A stretch of 64,000 nt of DNA from contig CAVZVZ010000005.1 in NCBI GenBank assembly GCA_963778895.1, forward strand, positions 1 through 64,000, in the 5' to 3' direction. Made by a program: the position numbers and the translations under genes. This stretch comes from CAVZVZ01 sp963778895 (GTDB taxonomy: Bacteria > Actinomycetota > Acidimicrobiia > Acidimicrobiales > Acidimicrobilacustridaceae). The stretch's first letter is position 1. Each line of letters starts with the position of its first letter. Positions 18,632 through 28,284 of the stretch are shown here, piece after piece. The notes under the pieces were generated by a model. That model did not search any database and was not told the origin of the DNA. It was given only the letters and a program-made list of their open reading frames with translations.

Positions 18632-19708
18632 CGTTCCCGCCAGGCCAAGCGATCGGCGAGCTGTGCCAACGCGTCGCGGGCCGACGGCGTGATGGGTGCG
18701 ACGTCGAGCGCAGCAAGTGCGGACTGCACGCGAACAGCAATCGCTCCTTCGACCGCGTCGACGGCACCACATCGGAGCAAGACGTTCCTGGATCGCGGCG
18801 ATCTCGTCGGGGCGTAGATCACGGTGGCCCACGCGGTCGAGCCGGCGCCGCTGGGCGGGTGTCGCCAGCGCGTGGGCGTAGGCAAGCAGGACCGTGGGCT
18901 TGCCCTCGCGCAGATCGTCTCCGACGGGCTTGCCGGTGCTGTCGGCATCGCCCAACGCGCCGAGCAGATCGTCGCGAAGTTGGAACGCTTCGCCCAACGG
19001 GGCCCCGAAGCGACGAAGGTGCGGAGCGAGCTCGGGGGAACGTCCGGCGAGAGCGGCACCGAGCTGCAGGGGTCGCTCCACGCTGTAGCGCCCACTCTTG
19101 TACAACGCGATCAGCTCGGCGCGTTCGAGATCGTGCTCACCGCGCGCCGCCCCGGTGACATCGAGGTACTGACCGATCGTCAGCTCGATCCGCATCTCGT
19201 CCCACACGGCACGAACGTCGTCGCGATGAGGCACGAGTTGATCGGCGTAGACGAACGCGAGGTCGCCGAGCAGGATCGCCAGGCCTTCACCGAATCGGCG
19301 GGACTCACCGTGCCAACCCGAGGCGCGATGCTCGGCCAGGAGGCGCACGTGCAGGGCCGCGCGTCCGCGCCGTGTTCGCGCACCGTCCATGACGTCGTCG
19401 TGCAACAGCGCGAACGCGTGGAGCAACTCCATCGCCGCACCGAGTCGCGCGAGTCGTGGATCGACCGGGTCGCCGCCGGCGCCCACAAAGCCCCAGTGCA
19501 CGAACGCGGGCCGTAGCCGCTTGCCACCAGCGAGCACGAAGTCGGCCAGGTCGGCAACCAGGCGCGCGGTCGACGGCTCGATGTCGGACCATCGCACGAC
19601 CTCACGGTCGAACAGCGCGAGCAGCTCGGCCTCGACCGCGCCGGTTGCGACGAGAACGGGATCGTCCCGGTCTACGTCGATCAGATCCAGGGGTTGCAAG
19701 CTGGCCAT
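18628..19708 (-). CDS. crtE: geranylgeranyl diphosphate synthase, one frame break
   Basis: About 360 residues. Features: GGKRLRPAFVHWG near the N-terminus, the first Asp-rich motif in LLHDDVMDGARTRRG, and the second in FQLRDDLLGALGDADSTGKP followed by DDLREGKPTVLLAYA. It elongates to GGPP for the carotenoid pathway. The frame changes near 18775: one extra base in ATCGGAGC separates the main part from the tail ending in QLADRLAWRER. It is the first gene of the minus-strand operon, with a gggaagagag ribosome site. The IdsA/CrtE distinction is not certain. Confidence 0.88.
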
Positions 19709-19761
19709 ATCGCTCTCTTCCCGATGCTCGGTGCCGCGTGGCAGGTTGTGATTCCACTTGA

Positions 19762-19773
19762 TTTAGCACTAAT
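19762..19773. promoter_or_regulatory. second predicted CarH operator, TTTAGCACTAAT
   Basis: Ten of 12 positions match the palindrome at 15138-15149. It lies in the 75-bp gap between the divergent GGPP synthase and idi starts, so one repressor site could control both. Confidence 0.5.
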
Positions 19774-19783
19774 CATACGGAGC

Positions 19784-20305
19784 ATGACCCTGATCGAGAC
19801 GGAACAAGTTGTGATCGTCGACAGCGACGACACCCAGACCGGCTTGATGGACAAGCTTGCGGCTCACCGTGACGGCGGCGCCCTGCACCGGGCGGTCTCG
19901 GCCTGCTTGGTCGATGACCTGGGCCGACTCCTGCTCCAGCGCCGGGCGCTGACGAAGTACCACTTCGCCGGACGATGGTCGAACGCCTGCTGCACGCACC
20001 CGCGACCGGGCGAATCGCCGGACACCGCGATCGTTCGCCGGGTCGAGGAGGAGCTCGGCGTGACCCCGACCGACCTCGCTTTGGCCGGCACGTTCATCTA
20101 CCGGGCGACCGACGCCTCCACCGGCCTGGTCGAGCACGAGCTCGACCATGTCTTCGTCGGCCTCGTCGTCGCCGAGCCGGCGCCGGACCCAGCAGAGGTC
20201 ATGGAATGGCGCTACGTCGATCCGACAGCTGTCACCGATTGGTCGGCGCCGGAGTTCACACCGTGGCTGGCGGGTGTTCTACGCGTCGCGGGCGTGGCGC
20301 GTTGA
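19784..20305 (+). CDS. idi: isopentenyl-diphosphate delta-isomerase (type I)
   Basis: Intact, 173 residues. Nudix-fold enzyme: HRAVSACLVDDLGRLLLQRR, the catalytic Cys segment SNACCTHPRPGES, the Nudix-like RRVEEELGVT, and the catalytic Glu in EHELDHVFVGL. It interconverts IPP and DMAPP and feeds the GGPP synthase encoded divergently 75 bp away, from a region holding the shared operator-like motif. The start ATG is 11 nt downstream of that motif. Confidence 0.93.
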   Translation: MTLIETEQVVIVDSDDTQTGLMDKLAAHRDGGALHRAVSACLVDDLGRLLLQRRALTKYHFAGRWSNACCTHPRPGESPDTAIVRRVEEELGVTPTDLALAGTFIYRATDASTGLVEHELDHVFVGLVVAEPAPDPAEVMEWRYVDPTAVTDWSAPEFTPWLAGVLRVAGVAR

Positions 20306-21096
20306 TCCGTCGCGTCGACCAATCGACACGGTCAACTCGGAGCGGGCACGCGCTCGACGTGACGCGACCACCAGCACGGCCGTCCCGGCGAGGATCGCCA
20401 CCGTCGCGATGATCGCGAGGGCCGGCGCCCACGCGACGCACGCCGCCACCGCGGCCACGGCGAACTGCACGCCGATGACTGCCCGTCGCACGGGTTCGGC
20501 CAGGCCGTCGAATCGACGGTGGAACGCAACCAGGCGCTCGGGTGATGTGATCGTCGCTCCGAGCAGGATCGCCAACCCGCGAAGGAGACCGAACGCCACG
20601 CAGATGCCGAACGCCACCGCCGGCTGGCCAGTGAGCGCGGCGAGCGCAACGGTCAGGTACACCGCACCCGTCATGATGTAGGTCGCGAAACCCACCCCGA
20701 TCTGCCAGCCGAAGCCTGCGCCGTACACCCAGGAGCGGAACTTGCCGAGCCAGAGCTCGTTCACCTGACGCGGGTTGATCGGGAGGTGCAGGCCGAACGG
20801 CCGCAGGTCGGACGTCGCGGTGAAGACCGCAAAGAACCGCAGCCGCGCCGAGTGCCGCGGCCGTGGTGAGGCCGACGAGGCTCACGATCCACGCCAATGT
20901 GGCGGCCAGGAGCCCGAGCGTCGCACCGCCCGCCGACGGCCCCGACCACGAACCAGGCTGCCGTGGTGCGGTAGCGATGTCCACGGCCCTGCTCGGCGAG
21001 CGGCGTGATCGTCGACAGCATCGAGAGCCCACAGGGCGACCACGTCGAACGGAGTGCCGCGGCGGTCGCGGTGACCAACGCCAGTACGACCAGCAC
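20279..21096 (-). CDS. multi-pass membrane protein, possibly CcdA/DsbD-like, frame-broken
   Basis: About 270 residues with six predicted hydrophobic segments. The N-terminus (VLVVLALVTATAAALRSTW) leads to WSPCGLSMLSTITPLAE, which recalls the SPC-L motif of CcdA-type thiol transporters, but the second cysteine motif is not seen. The C-terminal half has GKFRSWVYGAGFGWQIGVGF and TYIMTGAVYLTVALAAL. Frame breaks lie between 20765 and 20930. The GTG start has a strong aggagg site. The 3' end overlaps idi by 27 bp. Name and function are uncertain. Confidence 0.6.
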
Positions 21097-21250
21097 GACA
21101 ACCTCCTCGGGACTCGCCTGCTCGGGTTCAGCTGCGCCCGAGAATAGGCGACACCTGGCGAGGCGCCGGACATCGCACCTCGCCCGCCTCGATCCTGCGC
21201 CGCGAGCACCCGTGTGACCGGGCCAACCGGGTCGAGACGGTTCACCCCGG

Positions 21251-21256
21251 TACCAT
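21251..21256 (+). promoter_or_regulatory. -10 hexamer TACCAT, near-leaderless start
   Basis: TACCAT ends 9 nt before the GTG start at 21266, with no ribosome site in between. Confidence 0.4.
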
Positions 21257-21265
21257 CCCGGCTTC

Positions 21266-22225
21266 GTGGAACAGCCGACAGCGAGCGACGATCCGCAGGT
21301 GCTGTACGTCGCCGGCTGGGGACGTAGCGGCTCGACCCTGCTCGAAACCCTCCTTGCCGGCGATCACGCGGTGTCGGTCGGCGAGACCTTCCAACTCTGG
21401 TCGAGCTCACCCCTCGCCCGGTACTGCTCGTGTGGCGAGCCGCTCGAGACGTGTCCGGTCTGGAGTCACGCCGTGCACGCGTTCGACGAGCCGTGGGCGG
21501 AGCTCGTGGACGAGATGCGCGCGATCCGCCGCCGCTCTCTACGCGTGCGCAACTTGCCGCAGCTGCTGGGCAACCGTGCGTGGTCCGGCTCGTCCGACGT
21601 CGCGCGCTACGGGACCGTGATGCGCACGGTGTATCGCGCCATTGCCCAGGCCACGCGGGCCACCACCCTCATCGACTCGTCCAAGCTGCCCATCGAACTC
21701 GCCGCGATCGCGCCTTCGTACCCGAAGTTGCGAGTGATCCATCTGGTGCGCGACCCAAGAGCGGTTGCGGCATCGTGGAAGCGCGATATCCGATGGGACA
21801 TGCCCGACGGCTCCACGTTGCGCCTACCCACGCATGCGGCGTGGGCGTCGGCCGCCCGTTGGAACCTCTACCACTTCCTCACGTCGGTCGTGGTGCGATC
21901 GCAACACCTGCCGACATTGCGCATCAGCTACGAGAGCCTTGTGCGCCTCGAGAAACAGGCCATCGCCGACGTCGCCGCCTTCACCGACGACCCGAGACTC
22001 GCGGACCGCGCCCGCCAGGCGGCCGCACACGCGGGACTCGAGGTGCCCGTACAACACGCGATCGCGGGCAATCCCGGGCGCCGCAGTGGTGAGTCGCTGA
22101 TGTTGCGCGAGGACGACTCGTGGACGAGCGAGCTCTCCAATGGCGAGAGACTGGCCGTGAGCGCGATCGGCCTTCCCTACGCGGCCTTCCGGCGACCTCG
22201 ACTCGCGGCCGGGCGGCGCGGCTAG
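21266..22225 (+). CDS. sulfotransferase family protein
   Basis: Intact, 319 residues with a GTG start. PAPS-binding elements: the 5'-phosphosulfate loop is VAGWGRSGSTLLETLL and the 3'-phosphate site is IHLVRDPRAVAASW. A Cys-rich strip (YCSCGEPLETCPVW) follows the first motif. The acceptor could be a lipid or a glycan. A methyltransferase gene of FkbM type converges on it, and the pair may modify a shared secreted glycan or glycolipid; that is inference. Confidence 0.88.
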   Translation: MEQPTASDDPQVLYVAGWGRSGSTLLETLLAGDHAVSVGETFQLWSSSPLARYCSCGEPLETCPVWSHAVHAFDEPWAELVDEMRAIRRRSLRVRNLPQLLGNRAWSGSSDVARYGTVMRTVYRAIAQATRATTLIDSSKLPIELAAIAPSYPKLRVIHLVRDPRAVAASWKRDIRWDMPDGSTLRLPTHAAWASAARWNLYHFLTSVVVRSQHLPTLRISYESLVRLEKQAIADVAAFTDDPRLADRARQAAAHAGLEVPVQHAIAGNPGRRSGESLMLREDDSWTSELSNGERLAVSAIGLPYAAFRRPRLAAGRRG

Positions 22226-22240
22226 ACACGGGGACGCCGC

Positions 22241-23192
22241 CTAAGTAGCGAAGATGCCGCCGAGCAACGTCGTCCACCCGGTCCGAAGGAACGCAGAGCA
22301 GGTTTCGACCGGACGAACAGGCACCGTCCGGAAATGGCTCGGCGACCCCGTGTTCCCAGCACAGCCGGAAGCAGCGATAGCCCGGACCCAGGAGCTCGGG
22401 AACTTCGGTCGGACTCGACGCGTACCTGCGCTGATGTTGCTCCTCGACCTCGACCAGCAGTACCGGTCGATCGGCTGAGGCGAGCAGCCGTGGCGCACCT
22501 TGCAGCACCGCCAGTTCGGCGCCCTCCACGTCGATCTTCACGAAATCGATCGTGGGCAGATCTGACGTCTCGAGGAGATCGTCGAGGCGCCGCACTTGCA
22601 CACGAAAATCACGCGAACCGGTGTCGTCGTCGTCTCGGGCCAGGTGCGACAGTGCTGACTCTCGTTCGGTCACGAACCGGAACTCGCCATCCTCTGCTCC
22701 AACCGCATGATCAATGATCGTCACGTTGCTCAAGTCGTTCGCGTGGACGTTCTCCCGCAGCATCGCTAGAGGCACGGGATCGGGCTCGACCGCGAGCACA
22801 CTCCCCGTGGGCCCGACGATGTACGCGGCCAACAACGTGTACCAACCGCGATTGGCGCCCACGTCCACGACGCGCTGACCCTCGGAGAGCAGACGGGAGA
22901 CGACCGCGGTCTCGAGCGGCTCGTCGAAGATCGGCCGGAAGAACATGTGGTCACGACGAGGCGCGACCAAGCGCCCCCAGCTGGTCTCGAGCTGTACGGG
23001 ATCGGCCGAGAGCAATCGCACGCCCGCAGCTCGTACGTAGCTCGAATACGGCTTGGGCAGCACGTCGGCGACACGGAAGCCGTAGCGCAGCGCGCGGCCA
23101 CGTGGCCGGATCTCGGCCTCGGTCGGACCACTTCGGCGGTCGGCCCAACGCTGCGTATCAGCCGGTCGCAGCGGCGCGGGGGTCATCGACAT
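22241..23192 (-). CDS. FkbM family methyltransferase, frame break at the very end
   Basis: About 316 residues starting MSMTPAPLRPAD. SAM-binding motif I is VVDVGANRGWYTLLAA, followed by VLAVEPDPVPLAMLRENV, and DFVKIDVEGAELAVLQGA is the FkbM hallmark. It transfers a methyl group to an oxygen of a sugar or polyketide. The open frame runs on antisense into the sulfotransferase gene; a one-base slip near 22265 gives a natural end, VDDVLGGIFAT, so I end it at 22241. The start is 112 bp from the divergent MarR gene. Confidence 0.82.
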
Positions 23193-23274
23193 CTCTCGCG
23201 GAGCACGCCCGGAAGCTAGCAGCGACCTCGGCGGCGGCCGCCGCCCCGGAAAAGACGGCGGTCCGTTGGAATTC

Positions 23275-23288
23275 ATTCGCCTGCGAAT
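23275..23288. promoter_or_regulatory. inverted repeat, predicted MarR operator
   Basis: ATTCGC-CT-GCGAAT lies 16 nt before the MarR-type start codon and ends at a TAGTAT -10-like hexamer (23288-23293). The position suits autoregulation of the MarR-ABC operon. Confidence 0.5.
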
Positions 23289-23304
23289 AGTATGGCTCCG
23301 ATCC

Positions 23305-23762
23305 ATGCGGCCCGACCCCGATGACTCCCTGGCTCGTCAGATCGCCATCACGGCGAAGTACACGCGCGCCGTGGGCGGACGAAACCTTCGCCGAGCACGG
23401 CGCGAGCCTGGTCACGTGGATCGTGCTCAGGCACGCGCTCCAAGCCGAAGCTCCTGGGTTCAGCCAGAGCGAGCTGGCCGCCGACATGTCGATCGGCGGG
23501 CCGGCGCTCGTACGTCATCTCGACCGGCTCGAGACGGAAGGCCTCGTGGTACGCCAACGCGATCCCGATGACCGGCGGGTCACCCGCGTGACGATCACCG
23601 CCGAAGGGGCGACGGCGTCACACGCAACTGGCCGAGGTGGCTGCCGACATCGATCGCCAGCTGCGGGGCCTGTTGTCGGAACGCGAAGCCCAGACCCTGT
23701 TCAACGCGCTGGCTCGGATCGAGGACCACCTCACCAGCGCCGCCCGACCAAAGACTGCATGA
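23305..23762 (+). CDS. MarR family transcriptional regulator, frame-broken
   Basis: About 150 residues. N-terminal MRPDPDDSLARQIAITAKY, then after a slip near 23370 the dimerisation helix (TFAEHGASLVTWIVLRHAL) and the winged helix (FSQSELAADMSIGGPALVRH; RQRDPDDRRVTRVTITAEG). After a second slip near 23625, the C-terminal helix is QLRGLLSEREAQTLFNALAR. It probably represses the ABC exporter genes that follow; the next gene starts at 23759 or 23774, overlapping or just past its stop. Confidence 0.8.
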
Positions 23763-23773
23763 CCGGAGACCGC

Positions 23774-24766
23774 ATGACCGATACAACCACCAAGTCAGCC
23801 GAGCGCAGCCGATCGAACCGCCGACGAGGTCATCCGCACGGTCGACCTCACGAAGGTCTACCCGGGCGACGTCAAGGCCGTCGATCAGCTCAACCTGACC
23901 GTGCACCGCGGCGAGATCTTCGGCCTGCTCGGACCGAACGGCGCCGGCAAGACCACTACCGCCGGCATGCTCACCACCCGGGTCGTGCCGACCGCGGGTC
24001 GAGCCTTCGTCGGCGGGGTCGACGTGTGGGAGCACCCCGCCAAGGCCAAGTCGCTCATCGGCGTGGTACCGCAGACGAACACCCTCGACCGCTCGCTGAC
24101 GGTCTGGCAGAACCTCTACTACCACGGCCGGTTCTTCGGCATGAACGCGTCGAAGGCGCGCGTCCGAGGCCGACGACATGCTCGCCCGGTTCAAGCTCAC
24201 CGAGCGCGCCACCATGCCGGTGCTCGCGCTGTCGGGTGGCATGGCTCAGCGGCTGATGGTCGCCCGTGCGGTCATGCATCGTCCGTCGGTGCTGTTCCTC
24301 GACGAGCCGACGGCCGGGCTCGATCCCCAGGGCCGCATCGCGATGTGGGAGATCCTCGACGATCTCCACACCGACGGGCAGACGATCCTGCTCACCACGC
24401 ACTACATGGAAGAGGCCGACCAGCTCTGCAAGCGGGTGGCGATCATCGACCACGGCAAGGTGCTCGCTCTCGACACGCCCGAGAATCTCAAGAAGTCGAC
24501 CGGCATCGACACGAGCGTCACCGTCACCGCCGACGCCGATCTCGAGTCGCTCGCGAGCCTTCTCGAAACCGAGATCGAGGGCGCCACGTCGGCCCTGGTG
24601 CGTCGACGGCACCGTGCGGCTCGGCGTGAAGGGCGCACGCGGCGTGCTGCCGGCCGTCGTGCAGGCCGCCGAACGGGCCGGCATCACCGTCACCGACCTG
24701 TCCATCTCCGAGCCGACGCTCGAAACCGTCTTCATCTCGCTCACCGGGAAGGACCTCCGCGAATGA
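23774..24766 (+). CDS. ABC transporter ATP-binding protein (DrrA type), frame-broken
   Basis: About 325 residues. Walker A is GLLGPNGAGKTTTAGM, the signature LALSGGMAQRLMVARAV, Walker B VLFLDEPTAGLDPQ and the H-loop ILLTTHYMEEADQL. The C-terminal extension (VTDLSISEPTLETVFISLTG) is typical of the DrrA/NatA drug-export subfamily. Breaks lie near 23815, 24165 and 24605. The start was taken at 23774, behind accggag; an ATG at 23759 overlapping the MarR stop is also possible. It powers the permease encoded next. Confidence 0.9.
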
Positions 24767-25611
24767 CCGCCACGACCACCACCGTCATCCCGACGGAGGC
24801 CGTCGAGACTCGACCGGCCTCACGTCAGCACCCTCACCGCGTTCAAGGCGTTGCTGCTGCGCGACTTCTACGTGCTGTTCCACAACCTGAAGGAGTTCAT
24901 CCCGCGCACGATCCTGCAGCCGCTGTTGCTGGTGTTCGTGTTCGCCTACGTCTTCCCGAAGATCGGGCAGGGCATCGGCGGGAGCGCCGGCGCCAGCCAG
25001 TTCTCGACGATGCTGATCGCCGGTGTCCTGGCCTCGGTGATCCTGTTCCAGGGCATCCAGGCCGTCGCCCTGCCGATGGTGCAGGAGTTCGGCTACACGA
25101 AGGAGATCGAGGACCGCGTGCTCGCGCCGTTGCCGGTCGAGCTGGTCGGCCGTGCAGAAGATCGTGTCCGGCGCCCTGCAGTGCCTACTCGCCGCGATCA
25201 TCGTGTTCCCGATCGCCAAGTTCGTGCCGGCGACACCCGTCCACCTGTCGTTCAACTGGCCGGTGCTGCTCACGGTCGCGCCGCTCGCCTGCGTCATGTC
25301 GGCCGCCCTCGGGCCTGATGTTCGGCACGCTGTTCGACCCCCGCACCGTGCCGCTCCTGTTCGGCATCGTGGTCATCCCGCTCACGTTCCTCGGCTGCAT
25401 CTACTTCCCGTGGGCCCAGCTCGAGTCGATCCGCTGGCTACAGATCCTCGTGCTCGTCAACCCGCTCGTGTACATGAGCGAGGGCTTCCGTGCTGCGCTC
25501 ACACCCGTTCCTCACATGCATCTGTACGCGATCTATCCGGTGCTGATCGGCTTCACGGCCATCTTCGTCTGGGTCGGGTTGCGCTCGTTCAAGAGGCGAG
25601 TGCTGAGCTGA
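24763..25611 (+). CDS. ABC-2 type transporter permease, frame-broken
   Basis: About 280 residues with six membrane helices. Conserved parts are LLLRDFYVLFHNLKEFIP, LLVFVFAYVFPKIGQGI, EIEDRVLAPLPVELV, MFGTLFDPRTVPLLFGIVV and the closing WLQILVLVNPLVYMSEGFR. Breaks lie near 24825, 25147 and 25311. It overlaps the ATPase gene (ATGA). Together they form an exporter of drug, lipid or polyketide type under the MarR regulator. Confidence 0.88.
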   Translation: MTATTTTVIPTEAVETRPASRQHPHRVQGVAAARLLRAVPQPEGVHPAHDPAAAVAGVRVRLRLPEDRAGHRRERRRQPVLDDADRRCPGLGDPVPGHPGRRPADGAGVRLHEGDRGPRARAVAGRAGRPCRRSCPAPCSAYSPRSSCSRSPSSCRRHPSTCRSTGRCCSRSRRSPASCRPPSGLMFGTLFDPRTVPLLFGIVVIPLTFLGCIYFPWAQLESIRWLQILVLVNPLVYMSEGFRAALTPVPHMHLYAIYPVLIGFTAIFVWVGLRSFKRRVLS

Positions 25612-25654
25612 CGGTCTACGCTTCCCGGCAGCTGGACGGGCTGGGAGGCTGGTC

Positions 25655-26797
25655 ATGAACTCAAGCAAGTACTTCAGGTGGAAGCGACGCGTCGTCGCCA
25701 TGGTGGCATCAGTCGCCGTGGTGGGTGCGCTCGTCATCGCTCAACCGATCGGGGCCGGCGCATCGCCGGGCCAGTCGGTTTCATCGATCGCCGACGGCGT
25801 GACCCCGGCCGCGTTGGTCAACACGCTGCTGGGCGGCGGGGTGACGACCTCGAACATCACCTACACGGGCGACAACAGCGCCGCCGGCACCTTCGCCGGC
25901 ATGGGCGCGGTGGGCTTCGACAGCGGCGTGATTCTGTCGACCGGAGCGGCGACAGCCGTTCTCGGACCGAACGTTTCCGACGACACCGGAACCATCTTGG
26001 ACACTCCTGGTGACCCCGACCTGGACGCCATCGTGACGCCCAACTCCACCGGAGACGCTTCGGTGCTCGAGTTCGACTTCGTGCCGACCTCCTCCGAGCT
26101 CACGTTCCAGTACGTGTTCGCATCCGAGGAGTACAACGAGTTCGTGAACTCCGAGTTCAACGACGTGTTCGCGTTCTTCGTCAACGGGGTGAACTGCGCA
26201 CTGGTGCCGAACACCAGCCAGGCGGTCAGCATCAACACGGTGAACGGCGGCAACCCCTTCGGCACCGGTGCCACCAACCCGGAGTTCTACCGGAACAACA
26301 CCACTGACGATCCTGGGCCGGCCACGATCGACACGGAGATGGACGGCCTCACGACGGTCTTCACGTGCGCCGCGACGGTCAATGCCAACACGACCAATCA
26401 CATGAAGCTCGCCATCGCCGACACCTCGGACGGCGATCTCGACAGCGTGGTGTTCCTGCGGGCGCTGAGCTTCGCAGCCGAGGTCGCACCCGTGTGCCCC
26501 GATCAGTCCCTCACCGTCGAGAGCGGCACCGATCTGCCGATCACGCTCGCCGCGACCGACGCCAACCCGACCGACGTGCTCACGTACTCGCTGGCCAGTC
26601 AGCCGGTGAGCGGCACCCTCAGTGGCACGGCTCCGGCGCTTACATACACGCCGGCCGAGAACTTCGTCGGTGACGACTCGTTCACCTACGCGGCGAGCGA
26701 CGGCACCCTCAGCTGTGCGGCGGGCACCGTGTTCATCTCCGTCACCGCGCCGGCCGAGGTCACGACGACGCCCGTCAGCCCCAAGTTCACCGGCTGA
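25655..26797 (+). CDS. secreted choice-of-anchor L domain protein with C-terminal PKFTG
   Basis: Intact, 380 residues. Signal peptide (AMVASVAVVGALVIAQPIGA), then a choice-of-anchor L domain: LVNTLLGGGVTTSNITYTG, GFDSGVILSTGAA, LTFQYVFASEEYNEFV and VNGVNCALVPNTS. After it comes a cadherin/Ig-like repeat (TPAENFVGDDSFTYAASDG). It ends TAPAEVTTTPVSPKFTG, and the last residues resemble the RPRFTG end of the secreted protein at 56185. The ribosome site is gggagg. It probably is a surface or biofilm protein. The hairpin CCGGC-TGAA-GCCGG covers its stop codon. Confidence 0.85.
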   Translation: MNSSKYFRWKRRVVAMVASVAVVGALVIAQPIGAGASPGQSVSSIADGVTPAALVNTLLGGGVTTSNITYTGDNSAAGTFAGMGAVGFDSGVILSTGAATAVLGPNVSDDTGTILDTPGDPDLDAIVTPNSTGDASVLEFDFVPTSSELTFQYVFASEEYNEFVNSEFNDVFAFFVNGVNCALVPNTSQAVSINTVNGGNPFGTGATNPEFYRNNTTDDPGPATIDTEMDGLTTVFTCAATVNANTTNHMKLAIADTSDGDLDSVVFLRALSFAAEVAPVCPDQSLTVESGTDLPITLAATDANPTDVLTYSLASQPVSGTLSGTAPALTYTPAENFVGDDSFTYAASDGTLSCAAGTVFISVTAPAEVTTTPVSPKFTG

Positions 26798-26849
26798 AGC
26801 CGGGCTCAGGGGCGTCGCAAGCCGGCGGCAGTCGACAGCGCGGCGCGCC

Positions 26850-26855
26850 TACGCT
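26850..26855 (+). promoter_or_regulatory. -10 hexamer TACGCT, leaderless start
   Basis: TACGCT ends 7 nt before the ATG at 26863 and no ribosome site is seen. Confidence 0.45.
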
Positions 26856-26862
26856 GCCCCGC

Positions 26863-28213
26863 ATGACGGGACCTACGAGCCAGAACAATTCCCCGCGGAT
26901 CACTCGACGTCGCGTGCTGGGTGCGGCTGCCGCGGGTGCTGGCGCGTTGGCGGTATCAGGAAGCGGTTTGGGTCGAGCCGCGGCAGCGGTCTCGGCGCCG
27001 GGTCTTCGGGGCGGCCTGCCGCGCAACCCGATCGACTCGGGCATCGAACACGTCGTCGTGTTGATGATGGAGAACCGGTCGTTCGACCACATGCTCGGAT
27101 GGCTACCCGGCGCACGACGGTGATCAGACCCGGCGCTATCTCGCGACCGACGGCACTCGCCACAACACGTGGCATCTCGACTCGTTCACCGGCGACGGGT
27201 TCCACGACCCCAACCACTCCTACGACGGGGGGCGCCAGGAATTTCGGGGCGGTCATTGCGACGGCTGGTTGCAGACGACCAACAACGACATCTACTCGAT
27301 CGGCTACTACACCGCTGACGATCTGCCGTTCTACGGGAACGCCGCGCCCTACTGGACGGTGTGCGATCGCTTCTTCGCGTCCATCATGGGTCCGACCTAC
27401 CCGAACCGGTTCTACATGCACACCGCGCAGACGGACCGGCGCACGAACACCTTCGACGTGAGCACGCTGCCGTCGATCTGGGATTCGCTGACGGCGGCCG
27501 GGCTCAAAGGCCGCTACTACTACAACGACTTCCCCTTCACCGCTCTGTGGGGTGGCACGCTCGCCGGCATCAGCGAGCCCTACCCCAACTTCGTTGCCGC
27601 CTGCAGCAGTGGCAGTCTTCCCGAGGTCAGCTTCGTCGATCCGCGATTCATCGACACGCCCGGCGGGTTCCAATGCGACGACCATCCCCATGCCGACATC
27701 CGTCGCGGCCAGCACTTCCTCAACGAGGTGTACCAGGCCGTGTCGAATGGCCCGGACTGGGAGACCACGCTCTTCGTGATCACCTACGACGAGTGGGGTG
27801 GCTTCTTCGATCACGTCGCGCCGAAGGTCGTGCCGGATGTGGATCCGCTGAACGGCCAGCGCGGCTTTCGCATACCCACGTTGGTCATCGGCCCCCGCGC
27901 GCGTCGGAACTTCATCGCTCGCCGCGCCTACGACCACACGTCCATCTTGAAGATGATCGAGTGGCGCTGGGGCCTCCCGGCGCTGACAGTCCGTGATGCG
28001 GCGGCGCGGAACCTGGCCGAAGCGCTCGACTTCGAGAACGAGCCCGACCTCACCGCACCGCAGTGGGAGGTTCCCGACCCCGACGAGCTGGGACCCTTGA
28101 CGCTGTCCTCGCTCGCCGCGCCGAGCGGCTCCTTCCGCGACGAGCTCGACGATCACGCCGACGACTGGAGTCGAATCGGAGAAATGGCCGCGCAGCACGG
28201 ATTTGCGGTCTGA
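26863..28213 (+). CDS. Tat-exported phospholipase C / acid phosphatase-like protein, one frame break
   Basis: About 450 residues. Twin-arginine signal (ITRRRVLGAAAAGAGALAV). Alkaline-phosphatase-superfamily elements of PlcC type: VVVLMMENRSFDHMLGWLPG (metal-binding Glu/Asn and nucleophile region), YFNDFPFTALWGG-like stretch YYNDFPFTALWGG, VITYDEWGGFFDHVAPK and AYDHTSILKMIEWRWGLP. The frame breaks near 27112; one extra C in CTACCCGG explains it. It probably cleaves phospho-head groups outside the cell and may serve phosphate uptake. Confidence 0.88.
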
Positions 28214-28284
28214 GCGACGGGCTCACACCGAATTCTCAGCTACGTCTCAGCGACCGGCAAGGACGGGGCCCGATCCTCCGGGTC

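Noticed and set aside
14241..20305. Carotenoid genes as a newly acquired island
   Set aside because: No mobility genes or flanking repeats were seen, and composition looks the same as the neighbours by eye; only the shared operator is notable.
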